From: Lota lota
Lineage: Eukaryota > Chordata > Actinopteri > Gadiformes > Lotidae
Direction: 5' to 3'
NCBI GenBank assembly: GCA_026745465.1
Contig: JACYXH010000772.1
Location: forward strand, 5,228,885 to 5,292,884
Length of the DNA stretch: 64,000 nt
The position numbers and the translations under genes are program-made. This document shows, one piece after another, positions 17,893 through 63,096 of the stretch (the first letter of the stretch is position 1; every line of letters starts with the position of its first letter). The notes under the pieces were generated by a model. That model had not been told where the DNA came from. It ran no database searches and saw nothing but the letters and a program-made list of their open reading frames with translations.

Positions 17893-18875
17893 TTTTCACA
17901 ATATAGGCCCCTATACCTTTTATGTAGGCTACTAGGCATTTTCTTGTTTAAGGATCCAACATTATTTAACTTTTACTTTATTTAGCTAACTTTTTTTTGT
18001 TGTTGTATTAGTTTCCGATGCTATTTAAAGGCCTACTGCCATTTTAAATTAATTTATATTTTCAGCTCAATTAAATATCAAAATGTTTAAAGACATTTGA
18101 AGAGAAGTAGTAAAAATGAAACAAAACATCAAATGATAGTCTTTTCTTTATAATATTTTTAATTTCATTAATTTAATTCATTTTCAGTGGAAAGTTGCTT
18201 TCCAGATGCCAGCATCCCTGAGAAAGTGTAAAATACGAATCTAATGGCCTGCCTCATCAATGAGGTGGAAGAGGTCTGCCAAAAGATCATGACAGCTATG
18301 TGAAAACTACCTTGAACAGCAGTATGTAACAGGCTTGAACCAAAGGCTTAATACTACACCAACGACTCTAGACGTCGAGGTTCTGTAGGAACCCTGATGA
18401 TCAGAGACGTTAGGGTATACTGCCCCCTTCTGCGTGACAGTTGTACTGCAGGAAGGTTGAGGAGGGCTGAGAGCTGTCCATGGTAGTGTAATGTGTGAAG
18501 TAAGTGACTTAAGTGTCCATCCCTTAAAATCGGTGCATCTCAGCAGAACGAGAACAATTTCAAGAACATGCTCATGGGTCATCTATAGATACAGCAAGAC
18601 ATGCATTAGCAAAAGCAGATGTAAAAAAAATCAGGTTGCGTTAATAAACACAAATTATTTTAACAACTTCCTCTGCCCAATTCCATGTAATCCCTCCCCC
18701 TCGTTCTCTGAAATGCATATTTGTGCTAAAATGGTATGAGGTCTTCAGACAGAGAGCTTTGCTGTCACTTTTCCTGCTGCCACCCTGAAAAGTCTTTCTA
18801 CAGAACACGGGTCCCAGGTTGTCCTCCAGGGTGGTGGGCACCCTGGCTTCTCTCTCTCCTGCTGCTGTTTTCTCT
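17893..18875. other. Spacer between unc119 and the crybb1-like gene
   Basis: AT-rich intergenic sequence with no supported gene. The proximal part (18500-18875) should hold the 3' UTR of the minus-strand crystallin, but I found no clear canonical polyadenylation signal there. Confidence 0.5.
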
Positions 18876-20145
18876 CTAGTTGCTCATCTCGAAGCAGCCC
18901 CTGCGGTGTGTCTGCATGTCCCTCACTCTGCGCATGGACTGAATCTGGGGGTGATGGGCGCCCCACTCATTCCATTGCTTGTAAGATCCCATCTCCAGCA
19001 CGTACTGGTAACCACGGTAGCCAGGGTACTGGTAGCCCACCCAGCTGTTGAACAGAAAGAACGAGAGAGGAAGATTGTGTTGGTCATGGTGTTTCAATCT
19101 CAAATGGGTATTTTAGTATTTTCCCTCTGTAATTTCCTATGATACTTACGTTCCACCGGTGACCTGGATGCTAGAAACGCGATCCTGGAAACCATAAGAC
19201 CACAGGCTGGGGATGTCCTCATCGCTGACCTCCATCTTGCGGCCCTCAAAGTTCATGGACTCGTACAGGCAGATCTTGTGGTCCTGGGGGTCCTACATGG
19301 ATCATAAGAGCAGGTGGGTTTCACTGTATTGATGAGGATATTTAAACCAAAACATATTAGTGGTGGGGCAGAGGAAATATAGCTTTTGTTGTGTATCATT
19401 TTGCATTTGAGCTTCACAACCACATTCAAACACATACAGAACACCCATCACTACGGAAATGTCCAAAGAAGATGTTTGATGAATAACGTTTTGATGCATT
19501 CATCGAAGAAGAAATGGAGGAATGAAATGCAACACAAAGAAACGATGGACAAACGGAGCAGAATAACTCACCATGCGGACGGGCCTGACGGACATCATGC
19601 GGTCACACCTGTAGCTGTTGGACCAGGTGTCCCAGCGGGGGTACTCTCCCTTCTCCAGCATGAACATCTCCCCAGTCATGTTCTGTTGCTCATAACCCAC
19701 CCAGCTGGGGAAGGGGTGGGGGGGGGGGGGGGGACACAAAGACATAAGGATGAATACAACAACGGCATTCAAATATACACAGACTCAGAATGATCCCAAA
19801 CACTGTTTAAGGAGTGGTGGAGGTGGTTGCGGGTTTGTGCTGCTGACTTACGGTCCACACTCCACCCTGATGGACCCGATCTTGTCGAAATTCTTCTCGC
19901 ACAGGTTGCGGCACTCTGCGCTGAGGTCCATCCTGCGGCCCTGGAAGTTCTCAAACTCGTAGAGGTATATCTGGGGACAAATGACCACTTCACTTTCTGT
20001 TGCTTTCAAGCTGAGTTACATGGCTTCAGGTTACGTGGATGAATGGATGGATGGTGGATGTTGAAGGAGTGGAACCTACCTTGTGAGAGCGCATCCCCAT
20101 GGCGGAGTGGCTGCCCATGCTGCCCTGAGCTCCAGAATGAGACAT
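18876..20145 (-). CDS. crybb1l: Beta-crystallin B1-like lens protein
   Basis: A structural lens protein of the beta/gamma-crystallin superfamily. Minus-strand coding exons: 20145-20080, 19970-19852, 19704-19572, 19292-19150, 19044-18876; 630 nt, 209 residues. Each of the last four exons encodes one Greek-key motif, the classic beta-crystallin layout: [40 protein letters not shown] with [59 protein letters not shown]. Both N- and C-terminal arms are present, which fits a basic (B-type) member, and the body matches B1. The N-terminal arm is only about 22 residues, far shorter than the Pro/Ala-rich arm of mammalian B1. The start codon is the first ATG after a non-coding first exon. It is head-to-head with cryba1. 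Which of the teleost B1-like paralogues this is cannot be fixed here. Confidence 0.92.
19718..19733. repeat. Poly-G run inside a crybb1-like polypyrimidine tract
   Basis: Sixteen G on the plus strand are C in the transcript. They lie 13-28 bases upstream of the acceptor for the exon ending at 19704, so a homopolymer forms part of the pyrimidine tract. Confidence 0.85.
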
Positions 20146-20823
20146 GATCAGATCTAGATGGGGGAGGAGAGACAAAGAAATTGTCGGTTACTAAATGTGT
20201 ATATTCTGGCCATTGTTTTAACTTTAATTGAAAAAACTTGCAAACATCAGTCACTGTGTTTTACAGCAGTCTATATGCATATATCTTAGGCAGGATGTTT
20301 GAGTGATATGCCTCCCGTCAAGAGTGCCATATGTGGTTTACTAAGGATTTGTCTACAGTTTGATTTTGGGTCTCATTTTCTACTCCTAAATTTGTGTGTT
20401 CTATGGTCAAAGTATCAAATTCAATTTTTTTTGGAGTAGGTCAGAAATTGAACTTCATGAATGTGTTATATTGTATGACCTTTCCAGTTGTCTTAAAACC
20501 AAATGCACCACATCCTGTTGCTTGAGTCAAACACTTTTACTCACAACCTCAACATTATGTGACAGTGAGATAAACTACCAGTCCTACATCTGACCTTTTC
20601 CCATTAGTCAAACCAACATTTGATGGCAATAGTCCAACTACACAGTCCGAAATCGAGAAATACCGAAAGATCCTTTCTCTTTGCTAGAATAAAAATATAG
20701 ATTAACAAATAGATCACATTTCACATATCAATGTGAAATGTCACATATCAAAGTGTAACAATTCCAAATCCAAGAAGTGTTTCTGAGAGGAGAGCTACAG
20801 AGCTGAATAGAGCTGAAACTTAC

Positions 20824-20865
20824 AGAGCAGTGCGTGTTCAAAGCGATCGATGGTAGGGAAGTGAT
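20824..20865 (-). other. crybb1l: Non-coding first exon of the crybb1-like gene (inferred)
   Basis: A strong donor (GTAAGT on the minus strand, 20818-20823) lies just upstream of the coding exons and about 65 bp downstream of a TATA box. A short untranslated exon 1 is typical of beta-crystallin genes. The 5' boundary is inferred from TATA spacing; the acceptor of exon 2 is about 20154. Confidence 0.5.
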
Positions 20866-20887
20866 GTACATAGGCTGTTTGGGGAGG

Positions 20888-20955
20888 GATATATATATGT
20901 ACATTACATATCCAACCAGGTTCTATAGGTCCATGCAATCTCTCTCCTCATTGGC
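20888..20955 (-). promoter_or_regulatory. crybb1-like core promoter: TATA box and CCAAT box
   Basis: Minus-strand TATATATA at about 20890-20898 sits about 25-30 bp upstream of the inferred start site, with CCAAT at 20950-20954 about 55 bp further upstream. The spacing is standard for a TATA-driven tissue-specific promoter. Confidence 0.55.
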
Positions 20956-22677
20956 TGAGAGGAATTGGGTGCATGGTGGGGGGAGGGGGGATAAGAGGGG
21001 TCAATGGTCACGCTGTTCACTAGTGACTCACTGATGCTGACACAACCTCTTGTTTTGTTGTGCAGCACTGGGGACTCACTGTCAGCAGAAACACCTCACA
21101 TCTCCTTTAAGCCTGCAATACAGTCCACACACACACACACACACATGCACGCACACATACACACACATGCAGAAACACACACACACACACACACACACAT
21201 GCACACACACACACGCACACCCACACCCACATGTGCACACCCACATTCACACACACAAACACACACACACATCCATGATTCCATACCTAATTAACCACGG
21301 TTATTCTTACTCGTGATAATGTGTTTTTGTGTGTATGTGTATTTATTTAATTCAGCATTGTTACTTTTGACTTCCCAGCCATGTTCCCATTCTCTTTTCA
21401 TCTGTGTCTATTTTATCATTTCTGTGTTTTGTATTTTCTCCAGCAGGACCCCATTGTCTGTCTCTCTTTTGGACTGGTGCTATTATGGGGCGGCTGGGCC
21501 AAAGCCTTTGATCCGTGTGTGTGTTAATGTGCTGACCTCAGGGGGCCACCCCTCTATTCTGTAGTATCCTCTGGTGGGTATTTGTTCCTCATGTCATCAT
21601 GGGAGCATATGCCTTCCAATACATACTCACAACAAAGCATATGTTGACAGTGAATGTATGCATGGGTACAAGCACTCATGGTTATGTGCAAGAATGTGAC
21701 CCGCTACCTTTTGGATGTTACTTTATGTTGTATTTATTTGTCAAGTCAAATGTTAGTTGTACATCTTGTCATTGTTTTTTTATCAAAAGTAATTTAACGA
21801 TTAGATTCAGATTAGAATTTTTTTTAATGTATGGTGAATGTTTGACTAATTGTCCGATTTGTATAATCAGGACATGTCACTCAATGTATTTGTACTGTGT
21901 TGGAAAAATAAAAAACATGCTTTTAATGTAATTTCACTGACATTCTTTATTGTGAAAAATAATCAAATCAAATGATGCAATCATTAATATCCAAAGATTC
22001 TCAAGGTAACACACTATGCTGTAATTTATTTATTCAACATTAGATTTGAAACAAAGTGTGCTCCCTGCCTGGGACACGCCTCCTGCATGTGGTGTGTGTA
22101 CGTACGTGTGTGTACGTGTGTCCGTGTGTGTAAGTGTGCACGTGTGTACGTGTGTCCGTGTGTGTGTGTATAGCATTCTTTTGGTAGGGAGGCGGGCCTT
22201 TGTGTTACAGGCATGCTACTCGCATGGCTGAGCTTGGCATGCTCTGGCGCTGAAAGGAGAAGGGTGAGGTCAGCTGAGGTGATCACACTCAGATTAAAGA
22301 CAGTGTAAAGAGATGGGCCAAGAGTACTGTGTGAGTACCATCACACTGTTGGCATGAACTTCCCACTATTAGCCACTATTTATTTATCATTACCATAGAA
22401 TGTATGCTATACTATATGCCCCTCATTTCCTTTATATTTCTAATATTTTGTGCATACTGATGTTTTTCTCCTCCTCCTTCCTATGCTGGAAGGAGGCTGA
22501 GGTGGAATATTTTCTGGACGACGATGGCCACACCGGCTCTGGGCACCGTGCCCTCTGGTCAGTCCCTACAGCCAACAACCCAAAGCCCGGTGGCTCAGTT
22601 CTAGACAATGGACAGCCAAGCAATGTGCTGACTCCTTCCCCGAGCCCCAGGCCCGGTAGGCTTCCAGGACCGACATG
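20956..22677. promoter_or_regulatory. Shared upstream region between divergent crystallin genes
   Basis: About 1.7 kb separates the two crystallin core promoters. It contains Maf-type half-sites: TGACTCA at 21024-21030, TGCTGAC at 21035-21041, GTCAGCA at 21081-21087 and TGCTGAC at 21530-21536. It also contains a CA-rich microsatellite and a short GT/CGTGTG-rich stretch (about 22095-22170). Large Maf proteins are established activators of crystallin genes; function of these sites is inferred. No exon was supported. Confidence 0.4.
21126..21272. repeat. Imperfect (CA)n microsatellite between the crystallin genes
   Basis: CA repeats with GCA, ACG and CCA interruptions over about 145 bp. Confidence 0.9.
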
Positions 22678-22685
22678 TATAAATA
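22626..22685 (+). promoter_or_regulatory. cryba1 core promoter: TATA box and Maf half-site
   Basis: TATAAATA at 22678-22685 lies about 60 bp upstream of a consensus donor. TGCTGAC (Maf response element half-site) at 22626-22632 lies about 50 bp upstream of the TATA box, a position typical of Maf sites in crystallin promoters. Confidence 0.6.
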
Positions 22686-22707
22686 GACCTGTGATGTCCG
22701 CAGGTCA

Positions 22708-22745
22708 GGACATGGTTTGACTGTGAGCACGGTGCACCAATTCAG
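22708..22745 (+). other. cryba1: Non-coding first exon of cryba1 (inferred)
   Basis: A short exon ends at a consensus donor (TTCAG followed by GTAAGG) and splices to the acceptor at 23332/23333. The 5' end is inferred from the TATA box. A minimal ATG-Val-stop frame at about 22713 would be a three-codon upstream frame if transcription starts before it. Confidence 0.5.
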
Positions 22746-23359
22746 GTAAGGCCCCTTCACACCATTCAGCTCTTAGCAGTGGGCATGCTGCTGTCAGGTT
22801 ACAATGGACGTCAGGTGTCTTTGTCGTTTTGTCGAGTCTGTAGCACGTAGAGGGTGGTGCTAATGCATGGCTGGATCTACTACTGACACCTCTGGATAGA
22901 TGATAGTATTGACACTGCTTTGTTTTTAACCTAAAGGGCCATAGTATTAACGTATCAGTTGCAGTCAAAGTAAAGGTACAATTGACATGGTTCACACTTT
23001 GGCTGATTATTAAAACATGCTTTTATTTGATACATGCACTTTGTAAATTATGTTTTTGTGCAGCATATTCATTAAATTACAAAATTACTTTCCACATTTG
23101 ACGATGTCCCAGATTAGCTTCGCAATGCTGCATGGATGTAGGATTTTTCACAACTTAATTTGGCTTCCATTGTGTTTGCTCAGATGAACATCATTGTACC
23201 ACTATGTATAAGGGCATCAACGAGTGGCAAAGGAAAAGTGAATTAGGTTGGATGAGATGACAGAGGCGAAACCACTATGCACCCTTATATTTGAAAATAG
23301 GATCATTTGGAAATCCTCTCTTTACACTGCAGATTAATCAGCACAAGAATTGTGACAAA

Positions 23360-25244
23360 ATGGCTTTGACTAATCCCAACCCAATGGGACCATGGAAGGT
23401 ATGTGTTCATAATAATGTTAATTATTAAATGTATTATATAAAGTTACGCACATCAGGAAATGCAGGTTCAATGTGTCATTCCATATGTGTGTGTCCTTCA
23501 GATCACTGTGTATGATCAGGAGAACTTCCAGGGCAAGCGCATGGAGTTCACTGCTTCATGTCAGAACGCCATGGAGTGTGGTTTCGACAACATCCGTTCC
23601 CTGAAGGTTGAGTGTGGAGCGTGAGTCCAGTCTAACGCTCTGAAGACCCCTTACGCTGTAGGACAGCACGCAGACATAAAACAGTACCTCTGCGTGGATG
23701 AGACGTATAATATAGACTTCATTCATGTCTAGATAGAATCCCTGGAATGTAATATGCAGATGGAAATGGGTAAGAGGTGTGGTCAGTCTACCCATAGGCA
23801 TGACTGAGCAAGGGGCCTAACCCCTACCGGCTGGGCTCATTAATGACACATATAAAAAAAAACTAGCTAAAGTTACTTTTGAGAAAAAGCGTCCGCTAAA
23901 GATCTTTAATAGTTAAATAGTATGAATCCATATTTGATAAGCCAACTAAATGTTTTCAACAACTAACAGATGCAGCCGTCTGTTCTGCTGCTCCACTAAT
24001 ATTCTATGTCTCTACGTCTCTCCATATTCATGTGTGTGTATATAGCTGGGTGGGCTACGAGCACTCCAGCTTCAACGGGCAGCAGTTCGTCTTGGAGAGG
24101 GGAGAGTACCCTCGCTGGGAGTCCTGGAGTGGCAGCAACGCCTACCACATTGAGAGGATCATGTCCTTCCGCCCCATCTGCTCTGCAGTGAGTCTCGGCG
24201 TGGACCTCTGGTGCTTCCTCTCTGCCGCTCTTTTACTATTCAGTCCAAAAATATACAATATGCATTTCCTGCGCTCAACAAGTTTGGAGGGAATGCAATG
24301 AGGCGGCAAGACGTTTCTTTGTTTCATATTGTCGATTCAAATTATATTATGTAGAGTCCCATTCACAACATCTGAACAAAAGATCTGGTGCTGTTTAGAA
24401 CTATCCTACGTGTAAGTATAATTCTGGTCTTTGCCCACCTGTCCTTCCAGAACCATAAGGAGTCTAAGATTGTGGTGTTTGAGAAGGAGAACTTCATTGG
24501 CAAGCAGTGGGAGATGAACGACGACTACCCCTCCCTCCAAGCCATGGGCTGGGCCAACAATGAGATTGGGTCCATGCAGGTGCAAAGTGGAGCGTGAGTA
24601 TCGGTCCACCTGAAGTATCGCACTCATTCAGTTGTGTGGAAATGTAACCTTATTTTGCATGCAAATACATTGACGTGGCAAAGTGCAATCCGTAGATCTT
24701 ATACGCGAAAGGATTTTTCAAAAACATTGAGCAGTGAACTATAGTGAACAAAAGAAGAAAATAAAAGAATATTCTAGTCCAGAAGACCAATGGGTTTCTG
24801 TTATATAATAATTTAGCGTTTTTTCTTCTACCAATATATTGAACTATATTTTATAGGTTAGTGTCTAGTGTCTTATGGTATTCCTCGATTAAAATACAAA
24901 ATGCCATGTATAGACACCAACAGGAGCAAAGTCAAGTACATCAAGATGAAATGCAGTATAGTCTCTAATCTACAGCAGCTCTATTTTTTGAAGCATAGTA
25001 TAAATCAAATCAGTTACTTTAATACTGGCTCTGCATTTAATATTATCATTTCATTGAAACCTCTCTCCTGCCTGGTCCTACCCGTCTGTCTTCCAGCTGG
25101 GTGTGCTACCAGTTCCCAGGTTACCGTGGTTACCAGTATATCATGGAGTGTGACCGTCATGGTGGAGAGTACAAACACTACAGGGAGTGGGGTTCCCATG
25201 CTCAGACCTTCCAACTGCAGTCACTGCGCCGAATCCAGCAATGA
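23360..25244 (+). CDS. cryba1: Beta-crystallin A1 (A3/A1 locus)
   Basis: An acidic beta-crystallin, a major refractive protein of lens fibre cells. Coding exons: 23360-23398, 23502-23620, 24046-24187, 24451-24593, 25097-25244; 591 nt, 196 residues, close to human beta-A1. Four Greek keys, one per exon: [79 protein letters not shown]. The protein ends SLRRIQQ like mammalian A3/A1, with no C-terminal arm, as expected for the acidic class. The start ATGGCTTTGACTAATCCC corresponds to the A1 start. No in-frame upstream ATG for the longer A3 form was seen in the inferred first exon. All junctions are GT-AG. It is divergent from the B1-like gene. Confidence 0.95.
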
Positions 25245-25686
25245 GCCCAGCATCATCCTGCCCCCTAACCCTCTCATCTGTCCCTCTACCACCTTCTCCT
25301 CTTCCTCCTTCCAATCATTTTAGGGCTTGGGCAGTTCTGTCAGACCTCTGTGAAAAGAGGATGACTGACACTTCTGCTGTGTTTACATTCCCTTAAGCTG
25401 TGTTATTACAAAAGGTTAATAACAAAAGAGAGATGCCAAAGAACAAGCTAATTTGATGGAATTAAATTGCCCATTAACCATTTAGAGGAGGAACAGCGTT
25501 CTCTGCTGGTGGTAGTGGGGTAGTGAGGCGTACTGTTCATGGTGTTGATGCAGAGCACACTTCTCTGGCAGAATTCATAGAGAAAAACGAATTGGCTACG
25601 TGGAAATTAAAACCAAGAAATTAACTTTCTCTGATGTCATGTGTCTTTACATTTTTTGTGTATAATAACATATGGCTTGCTTTTGC

Positions 25687-25780
<94 letters not shown>

Positions 25781-26010
25781 TTAGTGACGTTGATCAGTAT
25801 TTAATTCTTTATAATGAAGTGACTATGTTCGATACTAGGCTAACAATGTAACTTTTGAACTATTTTCACTTGATTTAAGCCACTGAACATTTGTTTGTGT
25901 CTTAAACTGTGTCGCTTTATTAAAACATATTTTCAACCTCACTTTGCACTACAGCACTCCACACATTTTCTGCAGGAAATGCATTTTCTAGTTTCAAATA
26001 TTTGTATTTA
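25245..26010. other. cryba1 3' UTR and downstream spacer
   Basis: No coding potential. ATTAAA hexamers near 25462 and 25605 are candidate cryba1 polyadenylation signals. A 91-bp CA tract lies at 25689-25779. Confidence 0.45.
25689..25779. repeat. (CA)n microsatellite
   Basis: Uninterrupted CA for about 90 bp. Confidence 0.96.
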
Positions 26011-26170
26011 AATTAAAGAGCCAGTGAACCATAAACCGTTTTTTAAACGTGGTAATATGTGTTATATGATCGTCAACATAGTCAACTATGCCATTGTATC
26101 ACTGTTTCTAAACCCGAAACAGAGAAAACAGCATGTCTCCAAATAAATCTGGGACCATTTCGCCCATGGT

Positions 26171-26750
26171 GGAGCGCTATAACTTCCGGTCAACGTTAAA
26201 CTCGGCATTTCCGCCCCGATGGATTAAAATTTCTGAAACTTGGTGTACTTATTTTTTAATTACTTATTTTGCATGCTGAACATTTTTGCCAATTGGACTC
26301 ATAATGTCCGTCAGGATAGATTTAGCTGTACAGTGATTTTTGGAAAAACTTCAGAACTGTTCTCAGAATCAACCAAAACTCAAAATTTCGTACACATGCT
26401 CTATGGAGATGCCTTACTCAGAGTTATATTTGGAATTTTGAACAAAAAATCTAAATGGCCGACTTATGCGAAAATCAAGATTTTGCATATCATATCCCCG
26501 GTATGCAGGTCCCGAAAAGGTTTGGTCCCGACATTCCCACAGGGGGCGCTATAATTCGTGGTCAAAGTTGAAACTATCGAAACGATCGGCATTTCCGCTC
26601 CGATGGAAATACAATTCTGAAACTTGGTGTACATGCCTTACTTTTCATGCTCAACATGTTTGCCTCTTGGACCCATAATGTCCGTCAGGATAGATTTGGA
26701 TGTACAGTGAAAATTCGGGGAAAACTTCAAAAGTCTTCTTCAGAACCATA
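26171..26750. repeat. Diverged tandem duplication, period about 372 bp
   Basis: Two copies share GCGCTATAA, CGGCATTTCCG followed by CCGATGGA, TCTGAAACTTGGTGTAC and CATAATGTCCGTCAGGATAG, at about 26174-26375 and 26546-26750. This resembles a dispersed repeat that I recall from other fish genomes. Confidence 0.6.
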
Positions 26751-26880
26751 GCTTTAAACGAAAAACTGTTTTGATGTCCATTATCTATCGACTTGTCTGA
26801 TTAAGAAATGGTTTCGATTGTGTAAGAAATTGCCGATTTATGGCAAATTAAATATATGCTAATTAGCGAACATTATTCTA

Positions 26881-26883
<3 letters not shown>

Positions 26884-26976
<93 letters not shown>
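26884..26976. repeat. (GT)n microsatellite
   Basis: Uninterrupted GT for 93 bp inside the composite element. Confidence 0.96.
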
Positions 26977-26978
<2 letters not shown>

Positions 26979-27697
26979 GTAGGCGCATGGGTCATTGGAG
27001 TAAAAAAAAAAAAGCAGAGCTGAAGAACAATGACGGAGGCATAGTTGCGTCTAGGATTCTCTTGAAAAGGGCGGCCGCTGGGATAGGCGGTGCGTGGGCT
27101 GTGAATACCTTGTTCTTATTTATTTATTTTTCGTCGTACGATCGTAATAGGTTTCCAAGAAGGTTAACCCTCTCTCGGACGCAGCAATCAACATCAACCG
27201 CTGCAAAGACGCAGCTCCACACATCCAGTCACTCCTCGTCGCCGGTGTCCTTTGGTCGTGAGGTCGACGAGTATACTAAGACGTCACGAGCAGAGTGGAA
27301 TGTTCAAAAACAGTTCGGCAGAGACTAGCAAAAACATAGGATTTGAATCCTGTTTTCCCTCAATTACGGTCTTATTTTAGTAACAGTGACAAAAAGGCAA
27401 AGATTACTATGTTGACGATCATATAAGACATATTACCCCGTTAAAAAAAACGGTTTTGGGTTCACTGCCTCTTAAATTATATATAATGAAGCTCCGCCTA
27501 GAGCTGACGTCACACGGAAGCCGCCTCCCCGAGGCTTCAGGGAAGTTGAGGCAGATAGGCCAGGTTGTTGTCTTTACACAGGGAGACATTAAGCTAGCAA
27601 AACAGCATAGTATTGTCTCACTACACGTTATATACTTACATGTAGTGTATGGTCCAATAATTAGGGGGAACGGAAACACGGCGAACCGAGCAGTAGT

Positions 27698-46911
<19,214 letters not shown>

Positions 46912-48585
46912 ACAACCAGCGACGGCCCACACACCCTGTCCCTGCACTCTGCTTGTAGCCCGCTGTTTTGCTTTTGGTTGTTTGTAAATTTGTTAACTCT
47001 TGGCCCACGAGAACATGATGGACCATGGGGCTATGGTGCCCTTTTCTTTTTTGACTGACTTTTCAAAAGTGATTGTGTCTCCCGCTCTGGCTCTCCCTCG
47101 CTCTCGCTCTCTCTCTCTCGGCCATCAAACTCTGAATATGTGTGTATTATAGTAATACTATGAGAAGAGGAAACGAGGAGCTGCTCTGTATAGAGGGGAC
47201 ACTGGGAGTTTACACTTCCAACACCTATCCGTCCATCACACTGAAGGTCACGCCCTTTTCACATCCAAAATCCCCCCCAAAAGTATTGTTTTGTAGACTA
47301 CTTTCTAACTGGTCTGTCTCGTGAGAACGTTTTTCAGTCCAAACACACAAATGATATTCTCACTATGTTTGTAATGAAGGTTGTTCTGAGGTGCAAAATC
47401 ACAGAAACCTGCCGTTATTGATAGAACCTATGCTGCAATGCTACTGTACATCGATACAAAGCGAAGTTATGATTTGAGGCAAGAACCATTTTGGGATAGA
47501 GAATCCAACACTGTGCCTTGGCTGTGGTCAAATTTCCCCAGTCTGTTGAAAGAGTTTCTGACGGATTATAAATGGTAAAATAGCATCAAGTGTACTAAGG
47601 GTAAGAATCAGATCCAGATTTTACTAAAGGGTGTACAGAAATTGAACTATTTGAAAAGTTGCTGAAATCAAATGTTTTTGTGCACAGAGGATTGTAACCT
47701 GTTGGTTGTATTGTCCTCTTCTCAGTCAGTCTCAGTCAAAATGGAGGGAGCTTTAGGGCTTTAGGTGCAGGGACCTCTATGCATAGGAAAGCAATGATGA
47801 AGGCAAAGAATGCTTTTTAAAATAGGCCCAGAAATATCATGCGTTGGAAAGTATGATCCTCAAATGTTGACTTATTGGATCATCTTTTTTTACTTTGCAA
47901 CTTTTTGGATAGAATATAAATTACTTTTTACGTTTGTGGCTTTCATGGCTTACTGAACATAGGCTATTTGACCTATTCCTTTAAAATGTTAATATGTCAT
48001 GAATGGTTGTTGCCATATCTGGCAAACTTTAGCTCACATAACCTTTACATCTGTTGCACACATACATTGTGCACATATCAGTGATATGACCACTTAAGTG
48101 TTTTAAAAAGAGGCCCACTTTTTTGTGGAAGTAACCTCTTGCTATGCACAACATTAGAATGGATATGTGACCTGCCTTTGGGTGGATGATAAATATATGA
48201 GAATAGTAATTTGTCATTGTAGGCCAATATCCCCAAATGCCACTTAAACAGTGCAGCAAAAGTTAATTATTCATGTGTGAAAAGTTGGTAATTTATTTTC
48301 CTTAGTAATATGGTTCTGGAGTGTTTGTGTGTGTGAAATTGTGTTGAAAGTTGGGTACAAGAAGTTAGGTTTGTTATGATGTTGATGTAACATTTTATAT
48401 AAACAGGAAATTGATTGTACATATTCAGATGTTTGCCAAATGTAGATAAAAAAAGTGCAATTTAAAGTAAACCATTACTCTACGGCAAACAAATCATTTA
48501 AAAAACCTTTATATGCGTGGTCAGAAGACATGTTACAATGAACACTGTCATTAAAATTCAATAAAAGATGTCATGTGTTTTTTGC
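46912..48585 (+). other. cpd: cpd 3' UTR with polyadenylation signal
   Basis: About 1.65 kb of non-coding sequence follows the cpd stop codon (46909-46911) and leads to AATAAA at 48560-48565, preceded by ATTAAA at 48550. A pyrimidine-rich CTCTCG stretch occurs at about 47090-47122. The gosr1 start codon is only about 300 bp further on. Confidence 0.7.
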
Positions 48586-48863
48586 TTTTATTTGCACGTT
48601 GCATTGTCTATAACGCGGCCATAGTGTTTTGCCACTTACCTATTTGTATCCACAATATATATTTTAGGTTTTGTCTTGTGTAATATATTGATCGTGTATA
48701 ATATATTTGTAATGGTATTAAGTATTGTAGATGGGAGTACAGGAGTAGCGACCACTTGGAGTCAGGAACATGACATCTATCGCCACTACGGGGCGCTATC
48801 GAGTCAGCAACATGTGTTTTACTTACACGTGACATTGAGCTGCTGACGTAGCCGACAACAAAG

Positions 48864-63096
<14,233 letters not shown>

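Larger units (their letters stand above)
26011..27477. mobile_element. Composite non-autonomous element with about 90-bp terminal inverted repeats
   Basis: The left end starts ATTAAAGAGCCAGTGAACC. The right end, read in reverse complement, starts ATTTAAGAGGCAGTGAACCC, and the two arms stay alignable for roughly 90 bp through TTATATGATCGTCAACATAG. Internally there is a degenerate tandem duplication (26171-26750) and a GT tract, but no transposase frame. The right arm (about 27180-27477) is related, in reverse orientation, to the element at 33391-34090. The element ends about 220 bp upstream of the cpd start codon. Superfamily unknown. Confidence 0.65.

Noticed and set aside
21599..21931. 110-codon frame between the crystallin genes ending near AATAAA
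   Set aside because: Low-information AT-rich composition and no splice or homology support; the hexamer alone is not evidence for a gene.
22400..22720. 106-codon frame upstream of cryba1 with an acidic segment
   Set aside because: It runs through the inferred cryba1 promoter and TATA box, has no recognised similarity or splice support; considered chance.
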